Below the pieces are notes generated by a model. The model was not told where the DNA came from. It did not search any database and was given only the letters and a program-made list of their open reading frames with translations. 64,000 bases of DNA from Conchocele bisecta (Eukaryota; Mollusca; Bivalvia; Lucinida; Thyasiridae). Position 1 is the stretch's first letter, and each line of letters starts with the position of its first letter. Made by a program: the position numbers and the translations under genes. Below, piece after piece: positions 22,985-33,572 of this stretch. The stretch spans positions 78,999,488 through 79,063,487 of the forward strand of contig CM055271.1 in the NCBI GenBank assembly GCA_029237695.1. The letters run 5' to 3'.

Positions 22985-23305
22985 TCTAAAAAAAGATTTG
23001 TTTTTCATCAATAACAAAAAAAGGGTCACCCTCCCCGCCAAGAAAAATATCATCAAATATTGATTTTATTGGGAAAAAACGATTTTCCTATGGGAATTTA
23101 ATATGAGGGCTAAACATATATATTTGTTAATACTTTCTTCACTTTTCGACCCTAATTAATTGTCTCTCTTTGCCTCATTTTTGCACCATGTTAAATTCCC
23201 ATAGGAAAATCTTCTCTTTTTTTTTCGCAATAAAATCAATTTTTGATGGAATTTTATCAAATAAAAAGGAGGGTAACTTTTGTTATTGATGAAAAACTAC
23301 TTACC
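22985..23305. repeat. Loose foldback around 23.15 kb
   Basis: GATTTTCCTATGGGAATTTA faces TTAAATTCCCATAGGAAAAT; outer GTTTTTCATCAATAACAAAA faces TTTTGTTATTGATGAAAAAC. Confidence 0.7.
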
Positions 23306-23569
23306 TTTATATTTCTGATATTTAATACGTTTAATAGCCAACAGTTCATCGGCAGCAAAACGTGGAACAGACAGTAGTTGATGAATACAAGTGCATGGAA
23401 GCTCAAAAACGCCACTGAAGTAGTCACTGGGTGAACGGTGCCAAGTTATTTATCGGAGTAGCCAATTATTCCATTGAACCCGTCAATTCCTTAATCCAGT
23501 GCATTCGGAACACACATTTACGGGTATAAATAATTTTTTTTAAATAATTTTGTTATTTGTCAATAAAAG

Positions 23570-23645
23570 TATATGTTGTGACCACTCATTTGAACCGTCT
23601 CGACGAGACGGTTGAAATGGTGGTCACGACATATGTATCTAAGAA
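23570..23645. repeat. Family L foldback
   Basis: GTGACCACTCATTTGAACCG / CGGTTGAAATGGTGGTCACG with CGTCTCGACGAGACGG centre. Confidence 0.8.
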
Positions 23646-24004
23646 CAGAGAAAGAACTTGTATAGGATTTTCCACAAACAAGCATGACATGGGTTAAAGG
23701 TAATATATCTCGGATGATGTCCCTGGTATATGATACGTGTTTTCTTTTCTTCATGCGCTGTAAATAGCATGTATAAACCAATCGCTCCATTTTATATGAT
23801 CAAATTTCCAAGTAACCAACCAATGCAAAGCATGTTGAAATTGCTAAACGCTAGTTATTTTTCAGTATTACAATTTGTTCCGTCATCTAGCAAGCAAACA
23901 TGGAATCAGAAATACGACACAATTTTTCAATTAACGGATTCGTTTCGGAATACATCTGTACGGGTATGAACTATTAAATATTTTATTTTGTATTTCTCAG
24001 TTGA

Positions 24005-24080
24005 AAGTATATGTTGTGACCACTCATTTGAACCGTCTCGACGAGACGGTTCAAATGGTGGTCGCGACATATACTTCTGA
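24005..24080. repeat. Family L foldback
   Basis: AAGTATATGTTGTGACCACT pairs with GGTGGTCGCGACATATACTT. Confidence 0.8.
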
Positions 24081-24246
24081 GCGCATAGAAGGAAAATATT
24101 TAGGATTTTCCGCAAACATAACATTTGGCGTACATGTATCTTCACCATGAAAAGGCTTAAACTAGTGTTCGTAACCCGTTTCATCACCGTATATGAATGC
24201 ATATCTGAAAGCAAGTGCTTAAAAATATAACAACGTGAATTCAACT

Positions 24247-24551
24247 CTACGGAGCCCAGCAGGGGACATGGATATTTGTTTTATTAATTCGTTCCCACGA
24301 AATAACAATTGGTTCCCTCGAATTAACAATTCGTTCCCACGATATAACAATTCATTCCCTCGAATTAACAATTTGTTCCCACGATATAACAATTCGTTCC
24401 CACGAAGTAACAAATCGTTCCCGTGGGAACGAATTGTTATTTCGTGGGAACGAATTCTTAATTCGTGGGAACGAATTGTTAAATTGAGGGAACGAATTGT
24501 TATTTCGTGGGAACGAATTAATAAAAAAAAGAACCCAGCAGGGCTCCGTAC
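24247..24551. repeat. Family D foldback array next to exon 5
   Basis: Ends CTACGGAGCCCAGCAGGGGA and CCCAGCAGGGCTCCGTAC. AACAATTCGTTCCCACG units change orientation at about 24420. Confidence 0.85.
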
Positions 24552-24579
24552 AACTCAAATCGACCTGTTCTGGTTTCAG

Positions 24580-24659
24580 TGTATGGGGTGGGGATGGTAT
24601 CTGGCCAACGATATGCAGTTTTACGTGGTCAGTCCTTTGCTGTTGATCCCGCTTTTCTA
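24580..24659 (+). CDS. NRF-6-like acyltransferase, exon 5
   Basis: The exon runs from GGTTTCAG to GTAAGT. It encodes CMGWGWYLANDMQFYVV followed by a hydrophobic helix SPLLLIPLF and leaves two bases (TA). The C.GW.WYLANDMQF motif is among the best conserved in NRF-6 proteins. A direct join to the exon at 47791 would give TA+A, a stop, so a further exon is required; it is present at 26870. A family D foldback array ends only about 29 bases before this exon. Confidence 0.92.
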
Positions 24660-24758
24660 GTAAGTCATTTTACTTACACAGCCGTCAGCTTTAATCTTGC
24701 CACGTTATCAACGTTTTCGTAAATCTATTAGCGATGTCACCTCACAGTTAAGCAGTTT

Positions 24759-24805
24759 GATTGGCTAAGCCTGAGCTGTAGCACAGCTCAGGCTCAGCCA
24801 ATCAA
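24759..24805. repeat. Short perfect palindrome
   Basis: GATTGGCTAAGCCTGAGCTG against CAGCTCAGGCTCAGCCAATC. Confidence 0.75.
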
Positions 24806-24954
24806 GCCTCTTTACCTCAAGCACCGTATCCAAGTATTTTGAAATAAAGACATGTATTAGCTTGGCAAGATTAGCGCAAACATTAGTGTACTTGTTTTTA
24901 CTTGCTTGTAACCGAGTTCACCACTACTAACGTATTAAGGTCACTAACCAATAT

Positions 24955-25180
24955 GTGGCTGTGACTTGAGTAATGAGGCCAAATGTGACGAGCGTAGATC
25001 CAGACCAGCCTGTGCATCTCCGTCTGATCAGGATCTGCACTGTTCGTCATTCCCTCAACGCACTGAAAGACCCGTAACGCTTTTAACACGAAATATACAT
25101 CGTTGTCAGGCTGCAAGAGTGCCATGAGCTACACAGGTCACAAATCCAATTAGGCCAACTTCTCCAGTCACAGTCACATT
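24955..25180. repeat. Family J repeat
   Basis: GCGTAGATCCAGACCAGCCT and TCTGATCAGGATCTGCACTG, right border AACTTCTCCAGTCACAGTCA. Confidence 0.65.
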
Positions 25181-25394
25181 TATGTAATGAATTAAATATG
25201 CGAAATCTGGGTACACAGAATAAAAGAAATAAGGAATTTATATGTCATTACTACTGATAACCATTTGTAAATGTATTATTGTTTAGTACATGCACTACAG
25301 ATGTGTATGCTAGTTTAAAGTGTCAAACAAAAAAACCCAGTACATGTACATGGCAAATTATACGAAATATTATTTGACAACAAAGAGGTAGATA

Positions 25395-25660
25395 TAGAGA
25401 ATAGTAGGTCAGTGCCGTGAATGGGAAAAAATATCTGGCAAGGCTCAGGAAACGGGATGGGCGAGGCTCTGCCGAGCACATCCCGTTTCTGTGCCGCGCC
25501 AGATATGTTTTCCCATTCACGGCACTAACCTACTATTCTATTTATCCCGTCAACACCTAAAAATTGCTTTAAAATGCAAAAATGGTATTGACTGGATATC
25601 AAAAATGTTTCACGGCACCGTGTTTCACGGCACATACACACTGTGTTGACGGGATAAACC
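25395..25660 (-). repeat. Family C composite, inverted
   Basis: The GTGCCGTGAATGGG foldback precedes CCCGTCAACACC, and the monomer ends GTGTTGACGGGATAA. Confidence 0.8.
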
Positions 25661-25684
25661 TTCGATCGTAGCTGAAATTAGTTA

Positions 25685-25885
25685 CCAGTAGCCGATTTCA
25701 CCAAAATTGCTAAGTATCGTTATCTTGCTAAGTACACATTGAGGGAGAAATTTTAAATTTAAGGACAAATTGATTATTTTTAATTATTGTACTGAGTTTA
25801 TTACATTATCACAGCCGTTTTGGCTGTGATAATGTAATAAATACAGTATAATCATTTTGACTTTAAATCAGCTTGTAATATGCAG
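25685..25885. repeat. Family B MITE, 5' part
   Basis: GTAGCCGATTTCACCAAAAT, GAGGGAGAAATTTTAAATTT, and the CACAGCCGTTTTGGCTGTG palindrome; the right arm is missing. Confidence 0.75.
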
Positions 25886-26048
25886 GGCATACTGTGACGT
25901 CATATATGACCCATATATATTTAATTGTATTTATATTAGTTTTATTTTGAACATTCTGTCTTAATTATTTTCATATATTGATCATGTATACAGAAATACA
26001 CATTTCGAAGAAATCATGTTTTTTTCATTTACATTTAAATTCATATTA

Positions 26049-26535
26049 AAGGTACATGCCAACTCAGTAGGCACAGACTGTTCTTTATATAAATTAAATA
26101 AGTGTATCATTGTGTCACTATTCCACCAGTTCTAACAATTACGAGTGCCCGCTATATTGATATAATAATTTAGTAATGTTTATTTTACTGATTGTGACGC
26201 GTGGTGGTATCCTTTAATTATTTATAGTTTTGTTTATACTAATTAAATGCGTCCCCAGAAAACATACTATTTTCGACAGATTATAAAGTATGATCATTGC
26301 ACATCAAAAAATAATTACAGAAAATAAATAGTAATGCCCGTTAACATTTTAAGGAAACACGGTTATCGCCCCTGATGTCAGTGTGAAAATTTTCTTCCGA
26401 TATGAAATGTATACTAATGCTAATCAATACATGGGGTAATGGTGAATGAATGTTTATTTTGCCAGAAAATGTCTCAGTTGATGTCTCTCTGATGTAAAGA
26501 AAATGTTGTGCCTACTGAGTGGGCATGTACCTTTA
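26049..26535. repeat. Family M MITE
   Basis: AAAGGTACATGCCAACTCAG at the left, inverted CTGAGTGGGCATGTACCTTT at the right. The interior matches 60762-61275. Confidence 0.8.
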
Positions 26536-26754
26536 ATGGAAACATAAATGTCGTAATTTGTATACTTTAAATTGAACTTACTGTGATGTCACAGCCTCTT
26601 TTGCATGCACTATGAAGAAATTAAAACATGTATACATTGTGACGGACATGGAATATTTGCACGCGGTTTTTGCCGATTACCAAGGACTATACTGTGCATA
26701 TGCCTGATGACGATCTATATTGTATGTTAGCAGCATTACGGAGGCTTCGTCGAT

Positions 26755-26862
26755 GTACTTACGAACAGTGCAGATCCTGATCAGACTGCGCGGATGCACA
26801 GGCTGATCTGGATCTACACTGGTCGCAAAACCCATAAGCCCCATTTCTCCAGTCGTAGCCAT
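26755..26862. repeat. Family J repeat abutting exon 6
   Basis: GAACAGTGCAGATCCTGATC, GGCTGATCTGGATCTACACT, right border CCCCATTTCTCCAGTCGTAG. Confidence 0.75.
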
Positions 26863-26869
26863 ATTTCAG

Positions 26870-26983
26870 CTCACGTGTGTGGGGAAGTATTGTTTGCTTG
26901 TTCTTCATACTGGGAAACTTCGTGGCGAGCTCGATCGTGACGTCACACTACGACTTATCGCCCAACCTCATCTTCGATATAGC
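26870..26983 (+). CDS. NRF-6-like acyltransferase, exon 6 (last before the Polinton)
   Basis: A short exon with no ATG, found by requiring phase continuity. It starts after ATATTTCAG. Its first base C completes TAC (Tyr) from exon 5, and its last two bases GC complete GCA (Ala) with exon 7. The donor is GTGCGT. In frame it reads a hydrophobic helix VCLFFILGNFVASSIVTSHY followed by DLSPNLIFDIA, as expected between LLLIPLFY and the YxKPYCRIGPY block of the family. A family J repeat ends about ten bases upstream of the exon. The Polinton's outer inverted repeat begins only some 40 bases after the donor, so the element landed almost on the exon. Confidence 0.85.
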
Positions 26984-27019
26984 GTGCGTATTGCGTCGTC
27001 AAAATATCACGTGCCTTTT

Positions 27020-27477
27020 GAATTTTGAATAATATTTCAGTATTAACCAAGAATCCACTCTTCCAAATATTCGACAGAAGGCCTTTATAAAGGAATTCGT
27101 TTCTATTAAACGCTATGTGGCATCCATTTTATATTCTAAATTCGTTAAACAAGAACCCACTCTTCCAACGTTTCGTCACAAGGAATTACACCAAGGAATT
27201 AGTTTCTACTAAACGCTAAGTGGCATGCATTATAGATACATATATATAGAATATGGGGCTCCTGCAATATAATCTCAGTTTTAGCTTTCCCAGTCTCTGT
27301 GGTTAGAAGTTTAAATATATAAAAATACCAAACTACTATATAGTTTGGTATTTTTGTACTTTTGTATGAACATCTTACAATATAATCTCAATTTTAAACT
27401 TCTCAGCCCTTGAGATTAGGAATTTATCAAAACAATGCTTGTTGTACACAATTATATAGTTGTTTTGCACGAAAAAT
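27020..27477. repeat. Polinton left terminal inverted repeat, with tandem duplicated outer part
   Basis: The inner 230 bp match the right end closely and include a hairpin (AAATACCAAACTACTATATA / GTTTGGTATTTTT). The outer part holds two divergent copies of a 120-bp block (CACTCTTCCAA...GTGGCATCCATTTTA at 27046; CACTCTTCCAACG...GTGGCATGCATTATA at 27168). The right end has one. Confidence 0.85.
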
Positions 27478-27507
27478 CATATAGGGTAAACATAAATTTC
27501 ATTGTCC

Positions 27508-27789
27508 TTATATATATGTTATTTTTCTCAATCTATTTGCTTCGATTCTAAAATCTCTATATACTGTGTGATATTTATTTAAGGATCGAATTCTCTGTCC
27601 ACCGCATTTGTCACATACTTGATACATAGCACAAGTACCTCTCCCACAGGTTAAACACGGACTCAAGTGTTTATTGTTTTTTATCCTGAATTTATGAAGT
27701 GCACAGTATATAGATTTTTTCACCGATTTAACTGTGCATGCTTTATCTGAGTGTATATTTTTATATTTACAAATGCTTGTTTCCTCCAT
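27508..27789 (-). CDS. Small Cys-rich Polinton protein of unknown function
   Basis: An intact 93-codon frame directly inside the left TIR, reading outward. Nine cysteines include CLTCGRGTCAMYQVCDKCGG, where C-x2-C, C-x4-C and C-x2-C spacings suggest one or two zinc-binding knuckles. Upstream sit Cys and His residues (YCALHKFR). The C-terminal third is basic (RIRSLNKYH..., RIEANRLRK), so nucleic-acid binding is plausible. I do not recognise the family. The gene is divergent from the polymerase gene, with about 65 bp of TATA-rich sequence between the starts, a likely shared promoter. Unlike its large neighbours it has no break. Confidence 0.6.
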   Translation of the reverse strand: MEETSICKYKNIHSDKACTVKSVKKSIYCALHKFRIKNNKHLSPCLTCGRGTCAMYQVCDKCGGQRIRSLNKYHTVYRDFRIEANRLRKITYI

Positions 27790-27856
27790 TGTTCTTTATA
27801 TATATATATTTTTTTATTAAATAAAAAATATTATTATAAAAATAATAAGTTTTAAG
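27790..27856. promoter_or_regulatory. AT-rich divergent spacer between Cys-rich gene and polymerase gene
   Basis: 67 bp almost entirely A/T (TTATATATATATATTTTTT), lying between two start codons in opposite orientation. A bidirectional TATA-type promoter is inferred from position only. Confidence 0.4.
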
Positions 27857-30800
27857 ATGAATGAAAATGATATAAAATATATTTTGAAGCTACACCGTGA
27901 TGGAGCTATTAATGATGAGCAATTGCGAAAGATGGTTGATGCTTTGAAATCTTCAGAGACTAAACCATCTGTGGAAGAAAACCGTAGGGAAAGACGTAGA
28001 AAAAAGAAGCAAAGAAGGAAAGAGAAACTTAACCAAACAAAGATTGAAAAGCCAATTCCAGCCCCCAGATCAAAAAAACCAATCCCAGCCCCACGATCCA
28101 TAAATCGTGAAAAACCAATCCCATCCCACGATCCATAAATCGTGAAAAAGAATTAAAATTGATTGACAAGCCATTGTGTGCCCACGATCCATAAATCGTG
28201 AAAAAGAATTAAAATTGATTGACAAGCCATTGTGTGCTTATTTCAAGTCATATGAAATCAATGCAAAGAAATATAAAGATCCTTCTGTTCTATTCGATGA
28301 AAATCAATCTGCTATAATAAAACAAATCAATCAAAATATAAAAGAATACGATGGAATAAAGTTTTCAATTGGCATTTCTTTAAAATTCTTCAAAGATGAA
28401 AACGGCGGAGAAAGAAAGTATGTCATCGGACAAGCCCATGGAGAACAAAGTGCTGTTCTTGATGGATCTAAAGTAGTTGAATTTTATAATAATCAAACTT
28501 CTTATCTGCAAACTTGGATTGAAAAATTTACAAATACAGCATCAGGCCTAGAGATCGAACACTGTATTAAACTGTACTTAAACATTGCAAAATATGAACC
28601 ACTCAAAGGCTCTTCATATATTCCTTTACCAAAAGCATTGGCAAACAAAAAAGCAATAATCAATGTAAAGAATAATGATAATGAATGTTTGAGATGGGCT
28701 CTGACATCCGCTATATACCCCGCAAAAGTAACCTTAATAATATTTACAGTTATACAAAAAACAAAGACAATTTGAACTTGAAGGACATCGATTTTCCAAC
28801 ACCAATATCCCAAATGTTAAAAGTGGAAAAACAAAACAATCTTGCAATAAATGTTTATGGATATACAATAACAAAAAAGACAGAGAAAATAAGCATATTC
28901 CCATATTACATATCAGATCAACCAACAGGATTGAATAGAATTAATTTACTTTTAATATCACAAGACGATGAAGTTGATGAAGAAGGTGAAGAACAAAAGA
29001 AAGAAACGCAATATCATTATTGTTGGATTAAAAACCTAAACAGACTACTCGTCGATCAAAACAAGCATAAGGAAAAAACACATTCTGTGAACGTTGTCTA
29101 TATGGCTTCTCACAAGAAGACTTACTACTCAAGCATAAAGAAGATTGTGAAGGCATCAACAAAACTGCAACAAAAATAGAAATGCCCTCAAAAGATAAAA
29201 ACCATATAAAATTCAAAAACAATCAAAACCAACTACCAGTTCCATATGTAATCTATGCGGACTTTGAAAGCATAATAACCCCTGAAAACAAACCTGCTGG
29301 TGACAAATCAGAAATAACAAGTGAACATGAAGCTTGTGGTTTTGGATATCAAGTTGTGCGGTATGATGGCAAAGCAGAAAAACCAGTAATATACAGAGGT
29401 GAAGATGTAGTTGAAACATTCTTAAACCATTTGAAGTGTGAAACAAGCAACATCAACAACACTTTTACCAATCCAACTCAAATAACAATGACAGAACAAA
29501 ACACCAAAGATTATGAAAGTGCAACCCATTGTTGGATATGTGAAACAGAATCTAAACGATACAAAAGTAAGAGACCACTGCCATTTCACAGGTAAATACA
29601 GAGGAGCCGCACACAAAATGTGCAACCTAAAACTCAAAATAAAACCAGCACAACTAAAATCCCTGTAGTATTCCACAACCTAAAAGGATATGATAGTCAT
29701 CTTATAATGCAAAAAATACACACAGCAAACCGCAACATAACTTGTATTCCAACCAACGCTGAAAAGTACATCTCATTTAGCATTGGACAACTCAAGTTCT
29801 TAGACAGTTTCCAATTCATGCCTTCATCACTTGAAAAGTTAGTAGATGCAACAGATAAATCAGATTTCAAAATCACCAACAATGTCTTCAACAATAAAAC
29901 AAATCTACTTTTACGTAAAGGGGTTTACCCCTATGAATATATGAACAACAAAGAAAGATTCAATGAAACACAATTACCACCTATAGATACATTTTACAGC
30001 AGTCTTACAGATGAAAGTATCAACCAAAAAGAATATGAACACGCACAAAAGGTATGGAAAGAGTTCAACTGTAAAACCCTTGGAGATTATCATGATTTAT
30101 ACCTTAAAACTGATGTTGTTCTACTTGCTGATGTATTCCAAAACATTTAGAAAAAAACATGTATAAATGCATACAAACTTGACCCATTACACTACTATAC
30201 AGCTCCAGGTCTATCATGGGATGCTCTACTAAAAAACACACAAATAGATTTAGAACTACTAACAGATATTGATATGCATTTATTCATAGAAAAAGGTATG
30301 CGTGGCGGTATAAGTATGGTATCCAAAAGACATGCCAAAGCAAACAATCCTCTTGTAGCTGATTACAATCCAACTGAAGAAAACAATCACATCATGTATT
30401 ACGACGCAAATAACCTATACGGATGGGCAATGAGTCAACCTTTACCGTACTCCGGTTTCAAGTGGAAACCCTTAAACAGTAGAAACACAGTTGCTCAACC
30501 AAAACCAGGCAAAGGTTTAATCCTTGAAGTAGACCTAGAATACCCAAAAAGCCTACATAAACTACACAACGATTATCCACTTGCACCTGAGAAACTAGCA
30601 GTAAAAAAAGAATGGTTATCAGAATATCAAACAGAACTTCTTAACAATAGCAATATGATAAACATAGAGAAACTTGTCCCAAATCTAAACAACAAAAAGA
30701 AATATGTATTACACTACAGAAATCTACAGTTGTACATATCTCTTGGCCTAAAACTCACTAAAGTACATCGAGCCTTAGAATTCAATGAAAAACCATGGAT

Positions 30801-31661
30801 GGAACCATACATTCGTCTAAACACCGAATTACGTAAAAAAGCAAAGTCTGCATTTGAAAAAGATTTCTATAAACTAATGAACAATGCTGTATTCGGAAAA
30901 ACTATGGAGAACCTACGAAAAAGATGAGATATCAAACTAGTAAGAACAGATGGAACCGAAAACGAAAGACTAAGAAAAATCATAGCTAAACCTAATTTCA
31001 ATAGACGTGTCAAATTCTCAGATGAATTATCTGCTATACATGTAAACAAAACTAAACTAACGCTAAACAAGCCAATCTATGTTGGCATGTCTGTCTTAGA
31101 CTTATCAAAACACTAATGTACGACTGGTACTATAACAAACTGAAAAATAAAAAGAAATATAACGAAAACTGCACCTTGTTGTATACAGACACCGACAGTT
31201 TATTAGTTGACATCAAAACAGAAGATGTATACAAAGATATGTCTAAGATGAAAGATGAATATGACTTCTCTGATTATCCAAAAGACCATCCACTTTCTGA
31301 TGAAACAAACAAAAAAGTAATAGGCAAAATGAAAGATGAATGTGTTGGCACTTCAATAGCAGAATATATTGGTCTACGGCCTAAGCTATACTCTATATTA
31401 CGAGCAGACGAACAACTCATCAAGAAAGCAAAGGGAGTAAAAAAATATGTAATAAAAAAACAAATAAACTTTGAAAATTACAAAGATGCACTTTTCAACA
31501 AGAAAACATACACTCATAACATGAATATGCTACGCTCCATACACCATAAAATATACGGACTAACAATGAACAAAACAACACTCTCACCACTCGACACAAA
31601 ACGATACATTGAACCCGATGGAATCATGACATACGCGTTTGGGTATCAGCCGGAACAATAA
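27857..31661 (+). pseudogene. pPolB: Protein-primed family B DNA polymerase, broken copy
   Basis: Replicates the element from a protein primer. Full-length span (about 1.27 kb of codons). Order seen: a basic N-terminal region (28.0 kb), a NDNECLRWAL block (28.68 kb), a Cys/His finger (29.1 kb), exonuclease motif I YVIYADFES (29.25 kb), motif II HNLKGYDSH (29.68 kb), motif III YHDLYLKTDVVLLADVF (30.1 kb), polymerase motif A YYDANNLYGWAMSQP (30.4 kb), motif B FYKLMNNAVFGKTMEN (30.88 kb), and motif C YTDTDSLL (31.18 kb). Breaks: a 56-bp duplication at 28125-28236 (not a multiple of three), frame changes near 28.72, 29.08, 29.59, 29.65 and 31.11 kb, an in-frame TAG at 30148 and an in-frame TGA at 30925. 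All catalytic motifs survive, so decay is recent or partly assembly error. Its 3' end overlaps the convergent integrase gene. Confidence 0.93.
28125..28236 (+). repeat. Exact 56-bp tandem duplication inside the polymerase gene
   Basis: Two identical copies start CCCACGATCCATAAATCGTG. A third partial copy of that 20-mer lies at 28090. The region codes for short PIPAPRS repeats, so slippage is plausible. Confidence 0.9.
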
Positions 31662-32532
31662 GAAGCTCTTCCTTTACAAAGCCTCTCTTTGGTGCCGGCG
31701 CCTTCAAATAATACACTCTTATACCTTGGGTAATAAAATGATAATCAATCTTGTGAATATCAACACTCCATATCGGGTCAGTAGCTCTACGTCTGCCTCC
31801 GCCTTCTTGTTCTCCAGGTTTTTGGTATAAATATCTTAAGTTTACAGTAGGACAGATGGGGTCGTCTTTTAATGTTTTAATTTCAATTGGAGAGGGTTTT
31901 TTTCGTCTCCGAATTTATTGCAGCGATTACCGCTGGTAGCCTCTTAACCCATTCCCTATTTCGTTTATGAGGATTGTCTAACTCCTTAGCATACTGATAA
32001 CCAAACAATCTTTCAGCTAGTGTCCTATTAAATCTTTCAACAATGGCTTGGTCTCTATGAATTTCTCTTCTACCGCGTCTTATATTTACATTATGTTTAT
32101 CCATGAACTGTGTAACAGCACCCATAAATTCTCTACCTGGATCTACTTGCAGTAAGTTTGGATATGTTAGTTTTCTTTTATAAATATTTTCAAAAGCTTT
32201 AGCAACTTCCTTGCTGTCCTTTGAAGTCAGTGGTTCTGCCTCTTTATATCTACTAGCAATATCAACAACAGTCAATGCATACTTATATGTTTTTCGACCA
32301 ACAGTGTCATGTGGTAGGAATAATAAATCCGCTTGATGAACTTCATTCTTGTTAGAAACATCAAACTTTGGCCTCACTATTTTCTTTGGTGCAGGTAAAT
32401 AAATCTGCCATACCGCTTGTTTCTTAAGAAATTCAATGCTTCTTTATCACTTACTTTAGCTGCTTTTGCTAATTTCTTAACAGCTGTTAAACCTTTCCAA
32501 AATCCTTTAGGACTGTAATAAATTTTCTCCAT
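31624..32532 (-). pseudogene. INT: Retroviral-type (rve) integrase, frameshifted
   Basis: Catalyses insertion of the element. The start at 32532 gives MEKIYYSPKGFWKGLTAVKK, the usual Polinton integrase beginning. The DDE core follows: HQADLLFLPHD (first Asp), LLQVDPGREFMG (second Asp), and QAIVERFNRTLAERLFGYQ (Glu). The C terminus is a chromo/SH3-like segment with LRYLYQKPGEQEGG, ATDPIWSVD and RVYYLKAPAPKRGFVKEELL. The frame changes near 32425 and near 31890; all three catalytic residues are intact. It starts 46 bp from the divergent OB-like gene and converges on the polymerase gene, overlapping its end by 38 bp. Confidence 0.95.
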
Positions 32533-32578
32533 TTTTTATTTCTATTTAAGATACATTTCTATAACATAAAACACAAAA

Positions 32579-32902
32579 ATGAATCAACAAATCACACTGG
32601 TCAAGTTTGAAGAAAAGTGTAAGGAACAAAATGAATATAATACAATTAAATGGGCAGATTTAAAACAGAATGAAATCTATACTATTACAGATAACAGATG
32701 TGTGGATACTATTAATGGTGAAGCTATGATTTTAACATTAAATGATGACACTAAAGCATGGGCACCACTCTTTCTCAAATCTAAAATTGAACAAGCTAAA
32801 TCTAAAAATAAGGAGTTGCCATACTATGTAAGACCATTAGGGTTGAAGCCAAGTAAAAACAATACGAACAATAAGTATCATACTTTTGATTTTGTCTATT
32901 GA
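32579..32902 (+). CDS. Small OB-like Polinton protein
   Basis: Intact 107-residue frame. The pattern is an N-terminal amphipathic segment, then alternating beta-type stretches (EIYTITDNRC, GEAMILTLNDD, KAWAPLFLKSKI), a Lys-rich loop, and YYVRPLGLKPSKN. Proteins with a hydrophobic x.LTL.D....WAP..L core occur beside the integrase in other Polintons (recalled), and an OB-like single-strand-binding fold would fit. That role is inference. It shares a 46-bp divergent spacer with the integrase and has no breaks. Confidence 0.6.
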   Translation: MNQQITLVKFEEKCKEQNEYNTIKWADLKQNEIYTITDNRCVDTINGEAMILTLNDDTKAWAPLFLKSKIEQAKSKNKELPYYVRPLGLKPSKNNTNNKYHTFDFVY

Positions 32903-32959
32903 AAAACTTTTAAACCCTATTTATTTTTTACCCGACCGCACTCAAATGAAAGTCAAAAT

Positions 32960-33548
32960 TTAGTGCCCATTTATATTTTTTAACATGTCTGTTTTGATTT
33001 GCTCTCGTAGTATTTTTTTTTCTTCAACAGAAATCTCAAACTTTATAGTTTTTCTAACATCTGCTTTCATTTGTTCATATTTATCCATCTCTCCCATGAT
33101 CAATTTAAATTCTTCATCAGATACATTACCATCTTGTAATGCATGGAAATTTATTTGCAATAGAATTAAGTTTTGCCATTGCAAGTATACATATTTCATC
33201 ATGTTTTTCAGCCTTTTTCAGTTAGTAGTTTAGTATTAACAAATTTGCTTGTTAATGCAAATGCACCACATATACTACCCGCAATACCAAAAGGCCCAAG
33301 GAAACGGGCACTCCTACAACAGTTAATAATAGCCCGGCACTCGTCCCACCCATTACCAGACCAACAGTAGTTAATCCAGACTGAACACCATTTAATATGT
33401 TCAGAGCTCTTTTATATTTATTTCGTATTGTTTTCCTTGTCTCAACCTCATTTTCTAGCTTATGTTTTAAAGCACTTATTTCACTAAGCCTATAATGTTC
33501 TGTTCTATTCTCCTCAACTGGTAGCGGTGGATACAGTTTATTACTCAT
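32960..33548 (-). pseudogene. Helical membrane-associated Polinton protein, frameshifted
   Basis: Starts MSNKLYPPLPVEENRTEHY, with a proline motif resembling late-domain or WW-binding sequences. A charged coiled-coil stretch follows (LKHKLENEVETRKTIRNKYK), then a Gly-rich hydrophobic region (GLTTVGLVMGGTSAGLLLTV), and finally a charged helical C terminus containing DGNVSDEEFKLIMGEMDKYE. The N-terminal frame (33252-33548) and C-terminal frame (32960-33202) differ, with the connecting 33205-33290 segment readable in other frames, so at least two frame changes are needed. The ISDEEF..+..E..KY.. ending is recurrent in invertebrate Polintons (recalled). Function unknown; a virion or membrane-interacting role is a guess. 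Confidence 0.6.
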
Positions 33549-33572
33549 TTTATTTTTTATAATTTTTAAAAT

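Noticed and set aside
27242..27247. ATATAT as a 6-bp Polinton target-site duplication with 42874-42879
   Set aside because: The hexamer is self-complementary and lies within a longer inverted repeat, so it would match whether or not it was a duplication.
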